Shown: positions 1-9,422 of the stretch, one piece after another
How the letters are laid out: the number at the start of each line of letters is the position of its first letter
How positions within the stretch are numbered: the first letter of the stretch is position 1
Assembly: GCF_048771995.1 (NCBI RefSeq)
Contig: NC_133024.1
Span: 89,746,501 to 89,810,500 of the forward strand
From: Taeniopygia guttata
Taxonomy: Eukaryota > Chordata > Aves > Passeriformes > Estrildidae
Length of the DNA: 64,000 nucleotides
Direction of reading: 5' to 3'
The notes under the pieces: generated by a model
What the model saw: the letters and a program-made list of their open reading frames with translations, nothing else
Told to the model about the DNA's origin: nothing
The model's database searches: none
Translations under genes and position numbers: made by a program

Positions 1-897
1 TATTTTCCATTGCACAACCAGTTTGATTGGGTCAGCTTTGGGTTGTAAATAAGCCAAAGACCTTTGGGGAAAGGTAGAGGACAGAGCTCATGTAGATTTT
101 CTTGTCATTGTGCTACTGTGTTGGGTTTTTGTTTGTTTATGGTCAGTGTGTATTACAGAAGTTAGTAGTAAGATTGACTAACTTCCTCTAGTCTATTGGA
201 TTGTACTTAGTGTTTTCTTCTTTGCCATCTGTTTTCTGCCTCTGGTAAACTGATTAAAAGAACATCACCAGAGGGTCTCTGCAGTAAAAATTAGTTTCAT
301 TAGTCTGAACAATTCAACTGATGCATTCCAGCATCTTGCTGATGAAGGCCAGAAACCTTCCTCTGCTCACACACAGCAAAATCGTGGTAAAGATGAGTCC
401 AGCAAGTGGTAGAGGCAACATATGGGAAGTCCTTTTCTGTCATAAAGTTCTTCCTATAATATTTTGGAAGTCATGTGGAAGAGAAAGAGCAATAGAGGAA
501 GGTCTAACATCTCCACCAATAACAAAGCAGAGGGTTTGGAGATGGAGCGGGGGAACATGGGGCTGTGTGAACACATTGTGCCACTGCAGTGAAGCCTTGC
601 TGCTGAGCGGCACAGGGTTCCATGGTTTCATCCGGTCTGGAGGCCTTGCAGAGACACAGACCAGCTGAGGAAGGGTTCAGCCTGGGAGAAGGGCTTTTGT
701 GCACCAGAACAGATGGTGCTTTCCTCATGCCTGGGATTGTGCTCTTGCCTTCTGGCAAGGGGGCAGGGGGAGGTAGAAACGCCCGCATGGAAAGAGGTGA
801 GCTTGAATTCATTGAAGCAATAGCCATCTGAGCCTCGGCAGGGCAGGTATTTATGTAAAGGCAGCTGTCAGAGATATTTATCTCCCCTTTCCAACAG
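1..897 (+). other. GAS6: GAS6 last intron, 3' portion
   Basis: This stretch precedes the last GAS6 exon and ends with a pyrimidine-rich tract and an AG acceptor at 896-897. I looked for the preceding GAS6 exon, which should end in a Gly-Gly-Leu-Pro-like stretch before the split Asp codon, and did not see it, so it lies left of the window. Open frames here, including a 144-residue frame on the - strand, show no family resemblance and are treated as chance. No repeat was recognised. Confidence 0.7.
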
Positions 898-1049
898 ATG
901 TTCCTGTCACTTCCACTCCGGTCACCGCGTCCTACCACGGCTGCATGACCCTCAAACTGAGCAACACGGCACTGGACTTAGATGAGGCTCTGTACAAGCA
1001 CAGTGACATCACCTCACATTCCTGTCCTCCAGTCCAGGAGGGTCAGTAG
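898..1049 (+). CDS. GAS6: GAS6 last coding exon (end of second laminin-G domain)
   Basis: The exon starts after the AG acceptor at 896-897. Its first two bases complete a split codon, read as Asp if the previous exon ends in G. It then encodes 49 residues and stops with TAG at 1047-1049. The residues include [20 protein letters not shown] and SHSCPPV, which match the C-terminus of vertebrate growth arrest-specific 6. GAS6 is a secreted, Gla-containing ligand of the TYRO3, AXL and MERTK receptors. In the family this segment closes the second laminin-G-like domain, part of the receptor-binding region. The two cysteines seen here (in HGCM and HSCP) probably form its terminal disulfide; this is inferred. 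Protein S (PROS1) has a similar end, but the LDLDEA-KHSDIT spelling and the TMEM255B neighbour favour GAS6. No frame break is present. The upstream exons lie outside the window. Confidence 0.93.
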
Positions 1050-1475
1050 GTACCACTGCAATGCGAAAGTTTTATACTCGGAAACTTTCAGTGCTTTTCT
1101 TTTTTTAAAAGATATAAATTATTCAGACCTACCGCACTGCGTGTATAGTTTCTCTTAAACACTGAAGTTATGTAGAAGCTACTGATCCTTTTGTCAGATT
1201 GATTATTGAAATACTCTTTGCTTTGAGGTTTAAAAGTTGTAATATATTTGTAAATAGTTCAGAAGACTAATATTAAATATGTCAAAAGTACAGAATGTAC
1301 TGAAAGTGAATACTATCTTTAGACTGTAAGAGACAGTTTCATCTATAATGTGGAAAACCTGGTAACATATGAGTGTGGACTGGAAGAAAAATAATAATTC
1401 TGTATTATTTTTATTACCAAACACTGCTTTCTGATTTGCAAAATATGAGAGAATAAAATATTTACATACAAGTTT
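1050..1475 (+). other. GAS6: GAS6 3' UTR (approximate end)
   Basis: AU-rich sequence follows the GAS6 stop codon. The right border is inferred from two candidate poly(A) signals, ATTAAA at 1272-1277 and AATAAA at 1452-1457. A T/G-rich tract at about 1518-1550 lies at a suitable distance to act as downstream element for the second signal. The cleavage site itself cannot be read from sequence. Confidence 0.55.
1452..1457 (+). terminator. GAS6: candidate GAS6 poly(A) signal AATAAA
   Basis: A canonical hexamer 403 bases after the GAS6 stop codon, followed by T-rich then G-rich sequence near 1518-1550. A variant signal ATTAAA at 1272-1277 could give a shorter 3' UTR. Confidence 0.5.
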
Positions 1476-2732
1476 TTAATTTACTTGTACCAAGGTTATT
1501 CTGTATTGGAAGGGCTGCTTTTTTTTTTTGGGGGGGAGGTTGAGGGTTGGGGGTTTATATGCTTTCATCAGTATTTCATATCTTCTTAGCTGAAGAGCAA
1601 ATGGTGGCTGCTATTCTAACTGCTAGACCTTCTCTTTCTGGGTACCACAAAAAAAAGACCCAGTTGTGACCTTTAGAAAAACTCTTGGTCAACAGAAAAT
1701 GGAAAATGAAGTTGGGTCAGCAGGAAACATTTAAAAGAAAAGATTCAATAAGTTCAAAGCCGTACAGTTTTTTTGTCAATAGCTGCTGGAGTAAATGATG
1801 AGGTGTTGAGAATTGGAGAATATTATCTGGTGATGACATATTTTTGCTGCTGCATTTTTATGTTGGCTCATTCACTGTGAGCCTAGTGGCAGCAAAGAGG
1901 CTTGAGCTGTGAGAGTTAGCCAGGCTGAACAACATGAGGTGAGAATAACCATGGGGTTTATGCAGGAAAAGTTTTAGAGACATAAAGTGTGTTCAACTTT
2001 TCAGCTATCTTTCTTTGCCTAGCTAGTCTTGAGTCACTTAAATCTTGTTTTATTTGGTCTTTGCCTTGCATCAAATTAAGAAACTGAGTAATATTGGTAT
2101 ATGCTGTGGTGCAAAATCCAAATACTGAGGGGGTAAGGTTACAGGATTAGCATGAAAAAAGTCTAATTCTACAAGGTCTTTTATAAATTATTCTTGGTCA
2201 GTCATGTTATGTTTTCCCTAAGCAGATAAGGAGATGACGTATTAGTCTAATAATCCTCATGTGTGGCAACATCTGTGACCAAACTGTGAAGATAAACTGT
2301 CCCAGAGGAAAAGAGTAAAGAAGGGGAAGACTATTTCAAGCCTATTTTCTGGCAAAGATCTCTGTTTTATTTAGCAGAGAAGAGGAAGGTACTCTGTTAG
2401 CCATTAGACAAGGCATCACAGCATCTTATCATGAGCGAATCAATCAGCAGCAATACAGGAGGGCAGAAAAGAACAGAACTTTATCACTTTCAATCAACCT
2501 ACTCATTTATACTTTGAGAAGGACCTACTGTCAGGTCTGAGCAGATAGAAGTTTGAAAGGAAATTTCCCACTAGACAGTAATAGCTTACTGGCAGACTGT
2601 GCATGGATAGGAAAACCCAGGAGTTCCATGTTTTTGCTTTTTTTTAGTTGAGCAAGGGAAACCACATTGTTCCTGAAAGTACTTCATGTTACTACTGATG
2701 ACTCTGAATCAATTTGTGATCCAGTATGGAGC
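1476..2732. other. intergenic sequence between convergent gene ends
   Basis: AT-rich sequence between the GAS6 end and the LTR. It contains a T-run then G-run (about 1518-1550) and no supported gene or repeat. Confidence 0.5.
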
Positions 2733-3263
2733 TGTAGTTTGGGTTTGTGCTGGAAACACTGTTGATAACTCTAGGATGTTTTAGCCATTGCTGAGGAGGG
2801 CTTGCACAGTGTCAAGACCTTTTCTGTTTCTCACTCCACCAGTGAGGGGGCTGGGGGTGCACAAGGAGTTGGGAGGGGACAGAGCCAAACAGCTGTTCCC
2901 AAGTGACCAGAGGGATATCCCACACCATATGGCCTCATGATCAGCACTTAAAGCTGGGGGACAAAAGGGGAAGGGGAGGGACACTTAGAGTGATGGTCTT
3001 TGTCTTCCCAAGTCAATGTTTCACATGATGTTGCCCAGATTTCCTGGAGATGTCGGAACACCTGCCTGCTCGTGGGAAGTGGTGGATTAATTCCTTGTTC
3101 TGCTTTGCTGGTGTGTGTGGCTTTTGCTTTACCTAGTAAACTGTCTCTATCTCAGGCCATGAGTTTTCTCTCTTTTACCCCTCTGATTCTCTCCCCAATC
3201 CCAGCAAGGGAGAATGAGTGAGCAGCTGCCTGGGGCTGTGCTGCTGGCTGGGGTTCAACCACA
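2733..3263 (+). mobile_element. solo LTR of an avian endogenous retrovirus
   Basis: I recognise this as an avian ERV long terminal repeat in + orientation. It appears to begin with TG near 2733 and to end near 3263 in a GGGGTT-AACCACA-like terminus. A TATA-like CACTTAAAG lies at about 2946-2953, where related copies carry TATAAAG. A poly(A)-signal variant AGTAAA is at 3135-3140, followed by a C/T-rich U5. There are no gag, pol or env remnants on either side, so it is a solo LTR left by recombination. I could not find a convincing target-site duplication, so both ends are approximate. It sits in the short interval between the GAS6 and TMEM255B 3' ends. Confidence 0.65.
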
Positions 3264-5259
3264 AAAATCTCACATCTTTTAAACTTGGAGTAACTCCACT
3301 GAAAAAAAATACAGACTCAGAAGACACCTATTTTTAAACCAAGAAGATGAAACAAGACCTGCTTTACTTTGTTATTTTCAAATGAAACAATCTAGCAAAA
3401 TAGTTTCATGTCTGGAATTTTGATAAAATCTCTGTGGTAGTCCCCAGAAAACTACCATGTGGCATAAATGAATCACAAACATGTCTGACTTTTGTGTTAA
3501 TGTAAGTGACACTATTTATGAGGCCAGAATTATTTTGGGTCCAGGAAATGTGAATCCTGTGGTACATTATGGTACTCTGCAGTTCCATACTAAATGTCAT
3601 GTGTACAAGAGCATTTAATATTCTAATTCAGAGCAGAAATTGCTCCTGAACTTTGCATATGTGTGCATGTATATGAAGATATTTTGCGGAGATCACAATG
3701 CACCCTGACTCAAAAAGTGGTTTAAAAGAGAAACTCAGAGTTTGTCCATTTGGAGAATGACAGAAGAGGCAGGGGCGGATGGGGGCAGGGCGGGCAGGCA
3801 GGGTGTAAAGGTGAATTTTTTTAATACCATGAAGAAAGATTTGGAGGAAGAGCAATAAGCATTTCTTCATTCTTTCTCAGTCACTTGCTTCAACTCAAGA
3901 GAGACATTGCTTTCATCCTTGTTCAGGTAGTCTACGTGTTCAACCCAAAGGGATGAAGTCTGTTTTAGACTTTGAGTCCTCAAATTGAACCCAGGTGATT
4001 CCCCTAGTAGTATTCATAGCAAGTAAAAAGAAGCAAATGTATAGCTTCACTTATTTCATAATCAGAGTGACTGTGCTTTTCACAGCATGTATTTGCACAA
4101 GAACTAAGCATTTTGGATGCATTAAATTAATGTTTAAAAACCCCAAATGGTCTCTTTTCTGGCTTCTGTTTTTCTCAGCCATGTTCATATAACTCACCTT
4201 GTCAACAATACACGTAAGGCACCTCATCACTGATCACTGGCCTAAAACTTTGCATTTCAGAAAAACCTTAATTGAACGAAAGGTGGCTTTTATGGTCCAT
4301 ATAAATGATCTCTCTTCTTACGTGTATCAGTACTGAATCTGCTTTTTATACATAGAGGTAAAACACATGAATTAACAGATATTTCTTGGAAGTTGCAAAG
4401 TATTATGCAAAAGGATGATCACTCTTTTTTTTCTATTTTAAGCAGGTCTAATGGTGCCACTTCCTTTCAGAGGAAACTGTCACGTAAGCTGGTTTTATTT
4501 AGTTTTTTTTAATATCTTCATAATATAGAGCAGCTGCTTAAAATGTTAATGAGAAATACCTTCCATTCCCTGGTTTACTCTTTGGCATTTCAGGACATTT
4601 CTAGAGCTTCGTTGCTGTCTAGACTGTAAAACCTATGGAACAAGCAGCACCAACACCCTTCCTGCAGGAGCAAAATGCAGTGAAGAGATGCATTTTAGAT
4701 AGGTTTTCATGCTGGTTGTGAGTACCCCTGTCCCAAAATATGTCAGGTGTGTGCCAAAAGGAATCCCACTGGTGCACAGTGAGGAGGCAGCGTGCAGACA
4801 ACAGGGACATGGCTTTTTTCCTGTCGGTGGCACTGACAACAGTATTGTTGCTTAGCCTTTGGAGAAAATAAATAAATTAAAAAATTAATTAGGTCCCTTC
4901 ATTCACTCTGTTTCAGTCATTGTGAAATACCTGCATTAGGTCTTGGATTAACTTAAAAATAAATAACAGGCATCTAACCTAAAATGGTTTTGGTTGTTGT
5001 GGTCTTTTGACTAGAAAGAAATGAATTTGAACACTAAAGTGTAGCCTAAAATACACATCTGGGAATGGTATTTTTAGTGCATTAACATGACATCTTACTA
5101 TTCAGACTAGACTGGCACAAAGTTCAGGTAAAACAGTCCCAACAGTCCCTTTCTATCTGAAAGCTGAAAAGGGAAACTATTTGGTAAGGTACTTCCTCTT
5201 CTTGTGTTTTCCTTTCCTTCCAAATACACCCAGCCTTAGGTATAGTATAAATATACACA
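3264..5259. other. intergenic sequence downstream of TMEM255B
   Basis: AT-rich sequence between the solo LTR and the inferred TMEM255B 3' end. I see no gene, RNA or recognisable repeat. The short open frames here have no coding signature. Confidence 0.5.
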
Positions 5260-5759
5260 GTGAACTTTATTGTAAAATAATTGCCACACTTTATTGGTAC
5301 AACACTTTCACCAGAAGAGTTATTAAACACTACAAGCAAACAAACTCTTGCTACCCAAAATTATTGACTCTGGGAGCTCCCAGCTACCCACTCAGACAAC
5401 ACAGGCTAAAACCCCTCAATATTGGTTCATGAAAGCAGAACACATATCTGGAGTGTTTTCTTCATTTTTCCTCTTCAAGAAAATCTATTCTGCAGTGGAC
5501 TAAGAGGGAAACATCTTATGCTTACCATAGCAGAAAGTTCTGCTACATCTGACTGCAGGCACACTGAGTGGTGACGTGCCTGCCCTTACAGCTCCAGGGC
5601 TCTGCCCTGCTCACAGGGAGATGTGGATAAACGCAGAGTGGCAGTCACACATTCTGTGCTGGGCTCCTTTGGGAAGTCTGGTGCCTGCACAGCACAGTTT
5701 CCAGAGGTTTCTTTAAAACAAAATAAAAGCCTACCAGCTACTAAAATAAATTCTTTGTT
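5260..5759 (-). other. TMEM255B: TMEM255B 3' UTR (approximate end)
   Basis: This is the sequence following the TMEM255B stop codon on the - strand. Its far end is inferred from two closely spaced AATAAA hexamers, read on the - strand at 5290-5295 and 5266-5271. No earlier AATAAA or ATTAAA occurs on that strand after the stop, so these are the first usable signals and imply a 3' UTR near 0.5 kb. Confidence 0.5.
5266..5295 (-). terminator. TMEM255B: paired poly(A) signals of TMEM255B
   Basis: Two AATAAA hexamers on the - strand, at 5290-5295 and 5266-5271, about 465 and 490 bases after the stop codon. Confidence 0.5.
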
Positions 5760-5927
5760 CTATGGTGCATATGGTGGAGGCTTTTCTCCAGGCAAGCAGT
5801 AAGTTGGTGTATAGAGGGCTGGAGCATTTGGGGGAAGACCATAGCTGGAGCTGGACTGAGATGGAGGCTGAGTTTCTTCTGATAAAGAAATGTCAGTAGA
5901 TGATGTTCCTGGAAAATTGCTGGCAGG
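5760..5927 (-). CDS. TMEM255B: TMEM255B last coding exon (proline-rich C-terminal tail)
   Basis: The acceptor CAG reads from 5930 down to 5928, and the exon starts at 5927 in phase 0. It encodes 55 residues and ends with TAG at 5760-5762. The tail starts PASNFPGTSSTD, is rich in Ser, Gln and Pro, and finishes GEKPPPYAP, the same end as human TMEM255B. The PPPY is a PPxY motif, a class that binds WW domains such as those of NEDD4-family ubiquitin ligases; that role is a family-level inference. The segment is expected to be cytoplasmic. The acceptor is preceded by a T-rich tract, and the join to the previous exon (PLPLQ then PASNF) is in frame. Confidence 0.93.
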   Translation of the reverse strand, partial: PASNFPGTSSTDISLSEETQPPSQSSSSYGLPPNAPALYTPTYCLPGEKPPPYAP

Positions 5928-8509
5928 CTGTATCAGACAAAGAAAAATAACTTATTCAGTAAAGGATTACAACCCCATTGCAGCTTTGTGTTGTTTGCCG
6001 TGTGCTACATAATAAGCCCCATCATTAAATTTCTCATGCTTTGCATGTTAACTTTAGTTCTAAAGCACCTGCTTAAATGTAGCGATGATGGTGTCTAGTG
6101 AAACAAGAGATTCCATCTGTAACCCAAGTAATTTTTAATAGATACTGTGCAGACAGCTAGGCAATACAGCAGAACAGGAATTTCTGCAGGAAAAGATGCT
6201 TGGCTTCCTGGGTGAGGCACAGCACCTGACTTACTGATTAGATTACGTGTAGCTGTTCCTTTCCTGGCCTCACTGTGAAATTTAAATTACCTCATTTGTA
6301 ATTAATCCCAGTTATAATACTCACATAAATATTTACCAAATGCAAATTCCTCTTAAGAGAAAATTTTATAGGTAGGCACATGTCTCCCTCTTTGGTAGTC
6401 AGGTATAATGGGGCTTTGCCTGAAAAAGGCACAATAAACAAATAGAGCTTGGGAAGTAGCCCCTCTTCAGGAACAAGCAGGGTTCATTAAAACAATAGAA
6501 TGCATGTAGGGAATAATATTCAGGATAAAATCCTACTACTGCTTTAAACAAAGTTTTTTCACTGATTTCAAGCGGGTGAGGATTTTACTCCTCCTCTCAT
6601 ATGCCAGCACATGCCAGTCTATGGGCTTCAGCTGAAGACTTAGACTCAGCTCCCCTCAAGTTGAGACTTCAAAGTGAACTTAAAGTGCCTGGAATTTAAA
6701 AACAAGATAAAGTAATCATGGATCTTTTTCAAGGGAAATTAAAAATCTGAGCAAGTGATGTTCCCTGATGCTAAAAAAATGAATATCCACAATCTAGAAG
6801 GCCAGGGCCAGGGCTGGCCCTTGGACAATGGCATCTCAGAGTTGTCTAGGACTGGCAGACCCCATGCCAAGGTGTTTGCTTCCTCATGGAGCTCCATGTG
6901 AGCAGGGGCTGCTGCCCTGGGTCAAACCCTCCTGGCAAGGAGGATGTTGTCCATTCTCCCTTAGTGAGTAAGAATGGGGACATCCCAACAGGAAGGCTTG
7001 TTTATGCCCTTTAACCCTCTGAGGCAGTGCAGGTGCACTGACAGACTTGCTAGATACACCACCTCCAAATGCAGGTGTTGTGGTTTTGACTTGGCTTGGG
7101 GTTTTATTTATTTCAGAGTTGTTGCTTCCCTCCCCTATCAGTCTGAAGCCACTGCTTCCATGTTTGCCTGGAGTTGTTTCTGCAGTGAGTTCTCTGGCAG
7201 GAATAACTGGCAAAACCCATAACTGCTGTCATCACCACCAGTCCCTGCCTAGCTAATCAGAACTATTACCTGCCCAGTTGGCTGGCCTGTCACCAAGACT
7301 AATTGTGGCTGAACTGTACCAGTAAGGGGTGTATTATTTTGTTGGCACATGTCACAGTAAACAAAAGAAATGCTGGTTACATCCTTTCAAAATACATTCC
7401 TGCTATCACTATTTCTTTTTGCCATATGGCTGATTTCTTTTATAGACTTTGCCTCTCTGGCAAGCATTTATTCAGTGAGATACTGGATTCAGGACCAGGA
7501 ATGAATATCATGTATCTTTAACCTGAGATAATTCACTGGTGTCTCTAAAGGGTAGACCAGTTCAGTCAGAGCCTTCTACTCTGTGGACAGCTAAAACTTA
7601 ATTCAGTTTCCCACATCTAAGTGTGCAGCGCTTTGGGATGCCATGGGATATCCCAGATGTCCACACAGATGTGACCTGGGGACTATGGGACCTGAACATG
7701 GACACTCTCGGACTAGCAGCAAGGGACAGATGGCTGCTTGATCTCATTATCAGGCAGTACTAGATCCCTACATGCCAACAGCCCCTGTGTTCAGTCAGAT
7801 AATCCCAGACTCAGACTGGGATTAAGGACTACAACCATCTGAGCAGGGCTTGTGAAGGTCTGAATCCAGCAGCTTGAAGCACTTAGATGAAACATGAAGA
7901 CCTCACACCTCCAGCCCCATGGATTCAGCCCACAGCTCTCAAGCAATGGAAGCAGATGACAGCTAAGCTTCTGGCTGTTCCTAATCATTCCTCTTCCACC
8001 ATTCACGATTTGTACCTTTGAATAAATTTATGTGATTTTTTAAAAATTCATATACTGATGCAGAAATTACTTCTCTCCAAACTGCAACATAATGAGTTCA
8101 TTCATAGAGGGGGGAGTCTTGCTTTTACTTTTTTTTTTTCCCCAGGAATAGAGTTAAGCTTTCCCATTGTTTCTTAGTAACCATCCCAGTGGATCCCAGT
8201 GTTTCTTACTAACCTCCCCTAACTTGAGTAGAGCTGGCAGGGTCTGCCTCTGAATGTTATGAAGGGGAAGGAAGGTAAGTGAACACACTTATTTGAAAAA
8301 AGTAGAAATCTAGGGAAATAACTTTATTTTGGAGTGCAGATAAGAATTTGGGGGAAATGTAATGTATTTCTGTTTCTCAGTGGACATAGGACTGAACAGT
8401 CACAGTCGTTATAGATGGATAATGAGATGATTGGCTTTCACAATCAAGGGATGAATATTGTGTGAATATTAAGAGAAGCTTTATTGATATATAGTTATTT
8501 TATTGTAGT

Positions 8510-8956
8510 TTAGATGTCCTCTGTTCTCCTCACAGTTCCCTTTTCCCCTCCTCTGTATTGTTGCTATCAGACAGCCTGGGTTGTCTAGGACATGTAGAAA
8601 GAAGGTGTGCACATGTGCCCCTTCCATGGGGCCAGTGGGAATGGAAAAGCTTCTTGCTAAGGGGGCATGGCATGGCAACACCTGACCTCCAAATAAGTTA
8701 CAAGAAAGTAATCTCCACTGATAAATGGCAAAGGAGAGCTGACTGACCAGCTTTAGGAGGGGCCAGGGTTGGCTGATGCAACCCCTAGGAGTATAACAGA
8801 CTAAGCATCCATCTGGAAGATGAACTGGCCATGTGGTAGGCAGCCACGAGGGCAGTTCCCAGCACTGCAATTTTTCCTTATTTAGTCCTTTTGTTGTACT
8901 TTTGTTAAGGTTTAATATATCTTTTAAAAGTTTTAATGTGAGCGGTCATTTCTCAC
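8510..8956 (+). mobile_element. candidate avian ERV solo LTR
   Basis: The right part (about 8870-8956) has the look of an avian ERVL-type U5. It is T-rich, reads TTTAATATATCTTTTAAAAG, then has GAGCGGTCATTTCTCACA. A TATA-like GAGTATAACAG lies at about 8790-8800. The left end is uncertain; a TG near 8513 is one choice. No target duplication was found and the usual AATAAA is degraded. It could instead be another interspersed repeat. Confidence 0.4.
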
Positions 8957-9157
8957 ACAATGGATCCTCATGGCTACTTACATTAAACTTTTCAGCTTAA
9001 TTTCATGTGTTTTTCTACTCTCTCTACTCCTGGCTACACTTGCTTCATCAGCAGGTAAGAGTTCAAAGGATAATCAGAGAAATCCTGAGGTCTGAGCACA
9101 GACTAGAAGACCAGGCACAGACTAAGTCATCCCACAGACTTAACCTTAAGACCTACC

Positions 9158-9212
9158 CTGCAGAGGTAGGTCTTAGCTGGAGCTGGGATCCAGCTAAGAC
9201 CTACCTCTGCAG
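9158..9212. repeat. perfect 24-bp inverted repeat with 7-nt loop
   Basis: The left arm 9158-9181 is the exact reverse complement of the right arm 9189-9212, with loop 9182-9188. A further copy of the 11-bp core TAAGACCTACC at 9147-9157 precedes the left arm, so the core occurs three times in alternating orientation (9147-9157 direct, 9165-9175 inverted, 9195-9205 direct). In the TMEM255B transcript the hairpin starts 67 nt past the 5' splice site of the 9279..9422 exon. It is too short and misplaced to be an LTR or known transposon end. Confidence 0.9.
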
Positions 9213-9278
9213 AGTTTGTACTGAGTAGCAGCTAGTGGTTTTGTGACGGTGTGAGAAGGGTGTGTGTTTGCACTGTAC

Positions 9279-9422
9279 CTGAAGAGGCAGTGGGTAGGAC
9301 GGATAGGTAGAAATTGTGGCTGCGGAAGGGCAGAACCCAGCGTAGGTCAGGATCTGCTGGGCAGGATTGTACAGGATCTGAGGAGGAGGTGCAGCACTGA
9401 AAGCGATTTGTGACAGAGGTAC
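9279..9422 (-). CDS. TMEM255B: TMEM255B penultimate coding exon
   Basis: This exon has 144 bases and 48 codons, starts and ends in phase 0, and is flanked by acceptor CAG (9425 to 9423) and donor GTACAG (9278 downward). The encoded segment starts [15 protein letters not shown], continues [14 protein letters not shown] and ends YPSYPLPLQ. It matches human TMEM255B at the [18 protein letters not shown] and SYPLPLQ motifs. It lies directly after the last membrane segment and is expected to be the first part of the cytoplasmic tail, rich in Pro, Tyr and Gln. The donor lacks the usual +4/+5 AG consensus and the pyrimidine tract of the acceptor is weak, so exon inclusion may depend on other signals; that is inference. 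Confidence 0.95.

Larger units (their letters stand above)
5928..9278 (-). other. TMEM255B: TMEM255B intron (3351 bases)
   Basis: This is the last intron of the gene. It holds a candidate solo LTR at about 8510..8956 and a perfect hairpin at 9158..9212. The part from 6780 to 7980 is somewhat richer in G+C and has several short open frames, none of which I recognise. Nothing else is supported. Confidence 0.6.

Noticed and set aside
504..938. 144-residue - strand frame overlapping the GAS6 exon
   Set aside because: It is antisense to a recognised exon and has no family resemblance.
8481..8870. 129-residue - strand frame
   Set aside because: It covers an LTR-like segment on the opposite strand and shows no domain.
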